In this document: positions 57,032 to 64,000 of the stretch, piece after piece | Position numbering within the stretch: position 1 is the first letter of the stretch | How the letters are laid out: the number at the start of each line of letters is the position of its first letter | NCBI RefSeq assembly: GCF_002287505.1 | Contig: NZ_CP019688.1 | Span: 434,001-498,000, forward strand | Direction of reading: 5' to 3' | Length of the DNA stretch: 64,000 bases | DNA from: Corynebacterium glaucum | GTDB taxonomy: Bacteria > Actinomycetota > Actinomycetes > Mycobacteriales > Mycobacteriaceae | Notes under the pieces: model-generated | The model's database searches: none | Seen by the model: only the letters and a program-made list of their open reading frames with translations | Told to the model about the DNA's origin: nothing | Position numbers and translations under genes: made by a program

Positions 57032-57457
57032 TCAAGGAACGCCATTTATGTCATCGTGATCCAACGTGGCTTTGTGCAACAATTTGTCTATCAGTGCGTT
57101 CTGCTCCTCAGACAGGAATGGTAAGTCATCCAACGCATCCAAAGCCGCCACTCCAATCTCCACTGATCGTTCTTCACTTGAACTGCACAACTCTGCGGCC
57201 CATCTCAGGTTCGTGTACCACTCCTTCGACTGATCTAACCGCTTTGTGTTGCGTACTGTGTGGTCTACGCCTGCCCATGCGATCAGTGCCGCTCCAATTG
57301 GGCCGAGAAGCTTTCCAAGAAAATCGAGAGTCAACCTGACCCCGTCGGGAGTGGCAAAAGCTAAAAGGGTTGCGAAAACCGTTGACGTAGCCGCTGATAC
57401 GCCCGTAATAAGCCAAGGAAGATGAGACTTCCACCCGGTTTGGCCTGGCTTTCCCAT
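57032..57457 (-). CDS. Hypothetical two-helix membrane protein
   Basis: A 141-residue protein: two hydrophobic helices (LPWLITGVSAATSTVFATLLAFAT, LLGPIGAALIAWAGV) followed by a cytoplasmic charged domain (RNTKRLDQSKEWYTNLRWAAELCSS, then LPFLSEEQNALIDKLL). The region is visibly lower in GC than its neighbours. ATG 57457 is preferred because TTTGGAG lies upstream; 57484 is a weaker TTG. Divergent from trpS. Confidence 0.75.
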   Translation of the reverse strand: MGKPGQTGWKSHLPWLITGVSAATSTVFATLLAFATPDGVRLTLDFLGKLLGPIGAALIAWAGVDHTVRNTKRLDQSKEWYTNLRWAAELCSSSEERSVEIGVAALDALDDLPFLSEEQNALIDKLLHKATLDHDDINGVP

Positions 57458-57488
57458 ATCTACGACTCCAAAAACTGTCCGCAACTAA

Positions 57489-58550
<1,062 letters not shown>

Positions 58551-58559
58551 AGAGCGGGA

Positions 58560-58604
58560 ACTTCCTCTACGATGTTGTCCTGGAAATGGACGAGTAGAGG
58601 AAGT
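58560..58604 (+). promoter_or_regulatory. Hairpin masking the yihY ribosome-binding site
   Basis: ACTTCCTCTAC (58560-58570) pairs exactly with GTAGAGGAAGT (58594-58604), with an inner GTCC/GGAC stem. The right arm contains the GAGGAAG that is the likely Shine-Dalgarno of the gene starting at 58615. Folding would hide it. There is no U-run, so it is not an ordinary terminator. Confidence 0.65.
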
Positions 58605-58614
58605 GAGACCGTCG

Positions 58615-59709
58615 ATGGCAACTTCAACATCACCGCGCAACGCGTACACCGACGATCGGGGCATTGAGCGCGCCACCAAGCAGCAAAAGCAGGGGGGCGC
58701 AGACGAGCTTGAGAAGAAGGCGCCCGCCGTTGGCCATGTGATGCGGATGCAGGATCGCTTCGCGTCCGAGGGCGGAAATCAGCTGTCGGCCGGTATTACC
58801 TACTTCTCGGTGCTCTCACTCTTCCCGCTGCTCATGCTGCTGTTTGCCGGGCTGGGCTTCTTCCTGAACAGCCGCCCGGATCTGATGACCGAGATCCAGG
58901 ATCAGATCTCCGCTAGCGTTGACGGCGACTTGGGGGAGATGCTCAACGGTCTCATCGAGTCCGCGATTGAGCAGCGCGGCGCGGTTGCAGGTGTCGGTTT
59001 ACTGACCACGCTGTGGTCTGGCCTGGGGTGGATGAACAACCTGCGCGTCGGCATCTCAGCAATGTGGGGCCTGGATGCCAACGAGGGCGGCGGCAACTTC
59101 GTGGTGAAGAAACTGTGGGATCTGGTTGGCCTGATCGTGCTGATCGTGCTATTCATTCTGGCGTTCGGTGTGACCGCAGTCGGTACCTCTGGTCTGACCA
59201 CGCAGGCGATGGAGCACTTTGGTCTCGGCGACTTCCCCGGCTCGCGCTTCCTGGTGTGGCTGGTCGGTCTGGCAGCTGGCATCCTAGCGAACTACATCGT
59301 CATGGTGTGGCTGATGATCTTCATGCCCCGCACGAAGGTGCCGAGGAAGTCTGGCCTGCAGGGCGCGCTCGTGGGCGCGGTGGCATTCGAGCTGATTAAG
59401 CAGTTCGCCACCCTCATCGTTGGCTCTGCGACGAACAACCCGGCGGGCGCGATCTTCGGCCCAATCATTGCCCTGATGGTTGTGCTCTACCTGGTGTGGC
59501 GCGTCGTGCTCTACGTCGCGGCCTGGACCGCCACCACGAAGGAGTCCCTCGCCGCGCAGCCGGCAGAACTGCCGGAGCCGGCGGTGATTAACGTGCGCGC
59601 TGGCGCGACGAACCCGTCGAGCCAGAACAACACCGGCACTGCCGTGGGGGTCGGCGCGGCGCTTGGCGCCATCGGCGTCGGCGTGCTCTCGCTGCTGACG
59701 CGCAACTAG
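58615..59709 (+). CDS. YihY/virulence-factor BrkB family membrane protein
   Basis: A 364-residue protein with six helices and the conserved GNQLSAGITYFSVLSLFPLLMLLF opening of the YihY/BrkB family (formerly annotated as RNase BN). Cytoplasmic N-terminus of about 40 charged residues; Ala/Pro-rich C-terminus with a last hydrophobic stretch. Function unsettled. ATG 58615 follows AGAGGAAG inside the hairpin. Confidence 0.93.
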   Translation: MATSTSPRNAYTDDRGIERATKQQKQGGADELEKKAPAVGHVMRMQDRFASEGGNQLSAGITYFSVLSLFPLLMLLFAGLGFFLNSRPDLMTEIQDQISASVDGDLGEMLNGLIESAIEQRGAVAGVGLLTTLWSGLGWMNNLRVGISAMWGLDANEGGGNFVVKKLWDLVGLIVLIVLFILAFGVTAVGTSGLTTQAMEHFGLGDFPGSRFLVWLVGLAAGILANYIVMVWLMIFMPRTKVPRKSGLQGALVGAVAFELIKQFATLIVGSATNNPAGAIFGPIIALMVVLYLVWRVVLYVAAWTATTKESLAAQPAELPEPAVINVRAGATNPSSQNNTGTAVGVGAALGAIGVGVLSLLTRN

Positions 59710-59757
59710 TCGCGAAGCGCGCTGCGGGCGTTGTGGGCGTTGTGGGCACCGCGGGAG

Positions 59758-60726
59758 CTAGGTGTTCTGTGTCACGGTGCGCACATCGCTGAAGTCGCCG
59801 CGCGCTAAGGCTTCGTTTCGAATCAGGAAGTACGTCTCCCAGTCGCCGATGCGGTAGTTCCAATCCTCAAACGCGAACTGGAAGAGGAGGCGCCATTTGG
59901 TCGGATCGGCCTCTACCTCCGACAGGTCGGCGAATTCTTTCAGTTCGTAGCGCGGGTCGCTTTGCACCGGATTCGGCACGCCAAGTAACTGATATTTTCT
60001 CCACTCTGGATCCGCCAGCGGAGGATTGCCCTCCCAGAGATAGTCACTGACTTCGTCCGCGAACCCCGCTTCTCTGAACTTTGCGAAACCGTTTTTCAAC
60101 TCTGGGGGATCGAGCTCCGGTTGGTGTATCGAAGGAGGCAGCGTGATGCCTTCGTATAGCCTTGCTCCCACAGCCGGCACAAAGAACGCGCTGAGGTCAC
60201 CCGGTTCTCCGAAGTTCTTGAGGTACTCCTGCAGCTCAGCTTCGTGCTCGCGGCGCAGGTCGTCGGGAAGCGTTGCTTCTTGCAGCTGATCCACAGGAGT
60301 CGTGTCGTGGATAACGCGTGCTGCACTCCGAACCGGCAGCCACGGCGCGATGCGGTAATCCCAGAAGAACAGCAGACGACCCTCAGCCGGAAGGTCAGCC
60401 GAGACCGCGCCGAGCGCGTGCGCCTCGGCGAGATTGACCTGGGCGATGAATGGCACCGACGGGCTGCGCAAGGCGTTTTCGACATCAAGGTCCGGGATGG
60501 GCCGACCCCCGATGTCGGATTCTTCAAACTGAAGCTGCGGCCATTCGAACCCCTCGGGCACGTCCGGGTTACCGCCGATGCGCGTGCCGCCCAACGTGTT
60601 GGCACCCACCTCACCCGTCGGTTCGAGACCGATGCATGGGACGAACAGGTCAACAACCTGGGGGATGATCTCTTCGGGGAGCATCTCGTGGGCTAGCTCG
60701 ATGGCCTGTTCGCGTGATTCAAACAT
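59758..60726 (-). CDS. DUF1963 protein, paralogue 1
   Basis: A 322-residue cytoplasmic protein of the DUF1963 (YwqG-like) family: TRIGGNPDVPEGFEWP, FIAQVNLAEAHALG, LPAEGRLLFFWD. ATG 60726 lies 6 nt after TAGCGT. It shares start MFESR, promoter and order of motifs with the two genes upstream, clearly a tandem family. Function unknown. Confidence 0.92.
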   Translation of the reverse strand: MFESREQAIELAHEMLPEEIIPQVVDLFVPCIGLEPTGEVGANTLGGTRIGGNPDVPEGFEWPQLQFEESDIGGRPIPDLDVENALRSPSVPFIAQVNLAEAHALGAVSADLPAEGRLLFFWDYRIAPWLPVRSAARVIHDTTPVDQLQEATLPDDLRREHEAELQEYLKNFGEPGDLSAFFVPAVGARLYEGITLPPSIHQPELDPPELKNGFAKFREAGFADEVSDYLWEGNPPLADPEWRKYQLLGVPNPVQSDPRYELKEFADLSEVEADPTKWRLLFQFAFEDWNYRIGDWETYFLIRNEALARGDFSDVRTVTQNT

Positions 60727-60744
60727 GCGCCCACGCTACGCGAA

Positions 60745-61665
60745 TCACGCCTGATACACCGCGCGCACGTTGCTGAAGTCCCGGCGGGCAAGCGCCTCAG
60801 ACTGGATGAGAAAGTAAACGGCACCGTCGCCACCATCGCCGAGCTGCCAATCGTTCATTGGAACTTGGAAAAGCAGGCCCCAATCAGCGGGTTCGACATC
60901 GTCGCGGGGGTCACCCTGGATAGGATCCGGTAAACCGAGCAGCTGATAGCCTTGCCATTCGCCGACATCGAGGCTGGCTTCGTAAAACACCTCAAAGTCT
61001 TCTTCAAGGCCACGCTGCTCAAGGGATTCGAACACTTCGCTCACCTCGACGACCCCCGCGTAACGCGGCGGCAACATCACACCGGCGTAAAGCTCCACAT
61101 CACGGCCCGGGGCGAAATAGTTGGTCGCGTGGTGCCACTGGGAATACCGCTCCTCCCAATACCACTGGTCAGCCTCGTGCTGGGTGCGAAGATCCTCAGC
61201 CAGGTCCGCGGTATTAAGTTGCTCAATCGGGGTCGTGTCCCACACAACTCGGGTGTAGGTAGAGTCCGCAGAATATTGGCCGACTCCGCCATCCCAGAAG
61301 AACAACAGGCGTCCAGAATCGGGCAATGGACTTGCGACGTCGCCGAGCGCGTGCGCCTGAGCAAGGTCGATCTGACCGATGAACACCAATGGACGGCGGG
61401 TGCCAGCAACGGCGCGATATTCTTCGGGCAGATAGTCCGGTAGACGCGCGACGTCGTCAAGCGAAGGCTCAATGTGCGGCCACTCGAAGTTTTCGGGCGC
61501 ATCGGGGGTGCCACCGATGCGGGTGCGACCGAGCGTGACGGTGTCCCATTCTTTCGAGGGGGTGAGCCCAATCGCAGGAGTGAGCAGGTCGGCTATCTCG
61601 TCCTGGATATCGCTGGGGAGATGTTCTTCGATCAGGTTTAAGGCTTGGCGGCGACTTTCAAACAT
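60745..61665 (-). CDS. DUF1963 protein, paralogue 2
   Basis: A 306-residue member of the tandem family: TRIGGTPDAPENFEWP, FIGQIDLAQAHALG, LPDSGRLLFFWD. ATG 61665 lies 6 nt after TAGCGT; the 15 bases before the ATG match those of paralogue 1. Only 18 bp separates the two genes. Confidence 0.93.
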   Translation of the reverse strand: MFESRRQALNLIEEHLPSDIQDEIADLLTPAIGLTPSKEWDTVTLGRTRIGGTPDAPENFEWPHIEPSLDDVARLPDYLPEEYRAVAGTRRPLVFIGQIDLAQAHALGDVASPLPDSGRLLFFWDGGVGQYSADSTYTRVVWDTTPIEQLNTADLAEDLRTQHEADQWYWEERYSQWHHATNYFAPGRDVELYAGVMLPPRYAGVVEVSEVFESLEQRGLEEDFEVFYEASLDVGEWQGYQLLGLPDPIQGDPRDDVEPADWGLLFQVPMNDWQLGDGGDGAVYFLIQSEALARRDFSNVRAVYQA

Positions 61666-61692
61666 GCGCCCACGCTACCCGCGCCGGGGTGG

Positions 61693-62644
61693 CTAGGACT
61701 GTTGGTAGATCGTGCGCACATCGCTGAAATCACGGCGGGCGAGCGCATCGGCGCTGATAAGGAAGTAGATTTCGCCTTCGCCGAGTTCTTTCTCCCAGTC
61801 ACCGAAGGGCACCTGGAAAAGTAGCCGCCAAGCGGCGGGGTCATCGACAAACGTGCCGAACTCGTTGAGATATGCGCGTGGCTCGGTCTGGATCGAGTGG
61901 GGGAGGCCAAGCACCTGGTACTTGTGCCAGTACGGGTCTCCGAATTCGTCGTCGTACTCGGCGAACTCGAAAAACTCGCCGGCGTAATCGGTGTCTTCGA
62001 TGCGTGCAATCTCGTCCTTGACTTCGTAGAGCAAGGCATGGTGCGGCGGCAGCATCACGCTCTCGTACAACGCCGCGTCGCGGCCCGGGGTGAAGTACGA
62101 GCTGGACTCGTAGTGCCTGGCAAAGCGTGTGTGAAAATCCTGTTGGAACGCTTCGTGGGCGGTGCGCAGATCGTCGGCAAGTGGAGCGGTGGTGAGCTGG
62201 TCTTTCGGGGTGGTGTCCCAAATAACCCGGGTGGTCTGGGGGATGCTGAGAAACACTCCGGCAGTGAAATCCCAGAAGAACAGCAGCCGGCCGGTGTCGG
62301 GGAGGTCGCCAGCTGTATCGCCGAGGGCGTGCGCTTCCTCCAAGTCGATTTGCCCCGATGAACGTCAGGGAGTGCTCGCGGGTGATGGATTCCAGCTGCT
62401 CGCCGTCCACCCAGTCGGGAAGCAGCGCAAGGTCGTCGGCGGTGGGTTTGATGCGCGGCCATTCGAACCCTTCGGGCACGTCGGGGGTGCCGCCGATGCG
62501 GGTGCTGCCCAACGTGGTCTGGCCCCAATCCTTGGACGGCTTCAGCCCAATCGCGGGGGTGAGCAGGTGCAACACATCCGCACGGATGGGCGCGGGCAGG
62601 ATTTCCTCGGCGAGTTCAAGCGCCCGCTTACGGCTTTCAAACAT
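61693..62644 (-). pseudogene. DUF1963 protein, paralogue 3, frameshifted
   Basis: Two frames join across one extra base: MFESRKRAL to FIGANRL from 62644, then in the next frame EEAHALGDTAGDL to the stop at 61693. Compared with FIGQIDLAQAHALG in paralogue 2, removing one C from the CCCC at 62353-62356 restores FIGQIDLEEAHALG. The whole length (about 316 residues) is otherwise intact, so the break is recent, a sequencing error or a switchable tract. Confidence 0.88.
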
Positions 62645-62666
62645 GCGGCCCACTGTAGCGGCGCAG

Positions 62667-63923
62667 CTACTGGCTGTGGCGACCGCCCGTGCTGGGCCCG
62701 ATGTGCCCGCTGACCCGGAGGATGACGCCCGCAAGTGCAAGCACGCCGACGAGTATCGCGATGAGCGCCCAGGGGGAGCGCGCGGCACCGGTAGACGCAC
62801 TCGGTGCACCGGTGAACTGCGCGGCGCTGGCCGGGTCGGGGGTCAGCCCCGCGGGCGGCACGGGTGCGGTTGCGGACGCGGCCGAGACCGGCGCAAGCTG
62901 CGCCACCCCTGCTCCCGGCGCGATTGGGTACGCGGCGTGCAGCAGCTTCTGGGCCTGCTCCCAGGCGCGCGTGTCCCACGCGGTGGTGTCCAGCACCACC
63001 GCAACCAACCGCCGCCCACCGTGGTTCACCGCACCTACGAACGTGTGGTTCGCATCGTCGGTGTAGCCGGTCTTGCCGCCGATGCCTTCCGGGTCGTTCA
63101 AGTACAGCTTGTTGTCGTTCCACATGTCGAACGGCGGCAGTTCGCCGTAGCCCGGGAACTCGTACGACTCCGTGTCCGCGATCTGCGCGAACACCGGATT
63201 CGCAAACGCCGCCCGGTACGCCAACCCCATGTCCCACGCAGAGGTCGACATGCCCGGCGCATCCAACCCGGAGTAGGATGCAGCGCGGGTGTCGGCCATC
63301 CCCAATTCACTCGCCAGCGCGTTCACCTTGCGCAGCGTCACCTCGTCGCCGCCGAGCGCCTGCGCCAACGCGTGCGCCGCGTCATTGCCAGAGGACAAAA
63401 TTAGCCCGTACAGCAGGTCGCGCACCGTGTATTCGCCGTCCGGGCCGATGCCGGCGGCGGAACCCTCCTGGTTCGCCGACTCCTCGCTCACCGTAACCGG
63501 CGCATCCAGGTCCAGCTCGTCGATCACCACCAGCGCCAGCAGCACCTTGATAATCGACGCCGGCCGGTAGCGCCCGTGCGGGTCCTTCATCGCCACTACT
63601 TCGCCGGAATCAATGTCCGCCACCAACCACGACGAGGCCACAACTTCCGGGTCTACCCGGTACCCGCTCGGCGCGATCACGCCGCACGGCCCGCCGTACA
63701 CTGCCGGCAAAGGCGTCGGGGTCGAGCCGTCGACAACCCGCTCAGAGGTGCTCACCGGTTCGGGAGGCACCAGCGACCGAGCGCAGTTGTCGGTGTCCGG
63801 TGCCCGGTTGCGGCTCGGCGGGATCCACTGGCCGTTTTCGTAGTATCCGGTGGTGGGTGGGGAGGAGGTCACCGGGGCGTCGCTAAGCGCAATGCCCTGG
63901 GCAAGGAGGAGGGGAGCAATCAC
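62667..63923 (-). CDS. D-alanyl-D-alanine carboxypeptidase
   Basis: A 418-residue penicillin-binding-type protein that trims the peptidoglycan stem peptide. S123-I-I-K126 (SxxK), S178-G-N180 (SxN) and GGKTGYTDDANHT (KTG) are all present. An N-terminal hydrophobic stretch serves as signal, and a C-terminal helix (WALIAILVGVLALAGVIL) anchors it. GTG 63923 overlaps the upstream gene's stop and follows GAGGAGG. A dacB/DacC-like family member. Confidence 0.94.
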   Translation of the reverse strand: MIAPLLLAQGIALSDAPVTSSPPTTGYYENGQWIPPSRNRAPDTDNCARSLVPPEPVSTSERVVDGSTPTPLPAVYGGPCGVIAPSGYRVDPEVVASSWLVADIDSGEVVAMKDPHGRYRPASIIKVLLALVVIDELDLDAPVTVSEESANQEGSAAGIGPDGEYTVRDLLYGLILSSGNDAAHALAQALGGDEVTLRKVNALASELGMADTRAASYSGLDAPGMSTSAWDMGLAYRAAFANPVFAQIADTESYEFPGYGELPPFDMWNDNKLYLNDPEGIGGKTGYTDDANHTFVGAVNHGGRRLVAVVLDTTAWDTRAWEQAQKLLHAAYPIAPGAGVAQLAPVSAASATAPVPPAGLTPDPASAAQFTGAPSASTGAARSPWALIAILVGVLALAGVILRVSGHIGPSTGGRHSQ

Positions 63924-64000
63924 CCTTTCCTCCTCTCCTGGTAAAGCCGCTCGATCAGCTCGTCGGTCAGTTGCTCGTCGCGCAGCACAAGGTCGAGCAT
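63920..64000 (-). CDS. Partial gene upstream of the carboxypeptidase
   Basis: 26 residues and a stop (LDLVLRDEQLTDELIERLYQERRKG) enter from the right edge; the TGA overlaps the GTG of the carboxypeptidase gene (GTGA), implying coupling. The visible tail is charged and helical. The ATG at 64000 may be internal. The product cannot be identified. Confidence 0.5.
   Translation of the reverse strand: MLDLVLRDEQLTDELIERLYQERRKG

Overview
The window is a high-GC chromosomal segment that reads as Corynebacterium or a very close relative. The evidence is gene content and order: alr-tsaE-tsaB-rimI-tsaD-groES-groEL, a WhiB-like gene with sigD-rsdA, DUF5319 and guaB-guaB3-guaA, the imuA/imuB/dnaE2 mutasome, monomeric isocitrate dehydrogenase, and operators resembling LexA, McbR and BioQ sites. 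Many starts lie 6-8 nt downstream of a TANNNT hexamer, the leaderless layout common in corynebacteria, and I used that spacing to choose several start codons. I saw no rRNA, tRNA, CRISPR array, insertion sequence or prophage.

Layout. 0-1.8 kb: a partial Pro/Ala-rich protein and a small partner. 1.8-3.4 kb: a divergent pair, an alpha/beta hydrolase with Gly at the nucleophile position and a membrane protein. 3.4-7.8 kb: alanine racemase and the t6A tRNA-modification genes with rimI; three of these genes carry in-frame 6-bp repeats. 7.9-10.6 kb: a hypothetical gene and CIRCE-controlled groES-groEL, closed by a perfect 34-bp palindrome. 10.6-19 kb: WhiB-like regulator, SigD/RsdA, DUF5319, guanine-nucleotide genes and an orphan Aer-like PAS protein between guaB3 and guaA. 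19-22.5 kb: a PspC/LiaF-like membrane protein divergent from a PspC-containing histidine kinase and its regulator, with matching operator-like arms in both promoters. 22.5-27.2 kb: a shared LexA box between a membrane protein gene and imuA-imuB, then an AMIN-like lipoprotein and a sucrase/ferredoxin-like protein. 27.3-33 kb: HNH endonuclease, a pair of DnaA boxes, a HAD phosphatase and a methionine ABC importer with two binding proteins. 33-41.7 kb: dnaE2, two bacterial PH-domain proteins, a DUF1963-like protein, trmL, folD, DUF3017 and DUF1266 genes. 41.8-50.9 kb: an iron(III)-type ABC importer, metX, an epimerase/TetR pair and icd. 50.9-54.2 kb: exonuclease III, a CAP-domain secreted protein and bioB-bsaP. 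54.2-57.5 kb: a GntR-controlled ABC system and a lower-GC island with a 141-aa membrane protein and an unlisted 56-aa gene. 57.5-64 kb: trpS, a YihY membrane protein, three tandem DUF1963 paralogues (one frameshifted) and a D,D-carboxypeptidase.

Themes. Translation fidelity (t6A, TrmL, TrpS), SOS mutagenesis, methionine supply (metX and the metQ promoter carry McbR-type sites), biotin synthesis and envelope sensing are each represented by coherent gene sets. The most unusual feature is a dispersed 10-mer, GTCGAYAAGC. I counted 23 exact copies by eye, about 100 times composition-based expectation, on both strands, in several reading frames and between genes, all before 48.7 kb.
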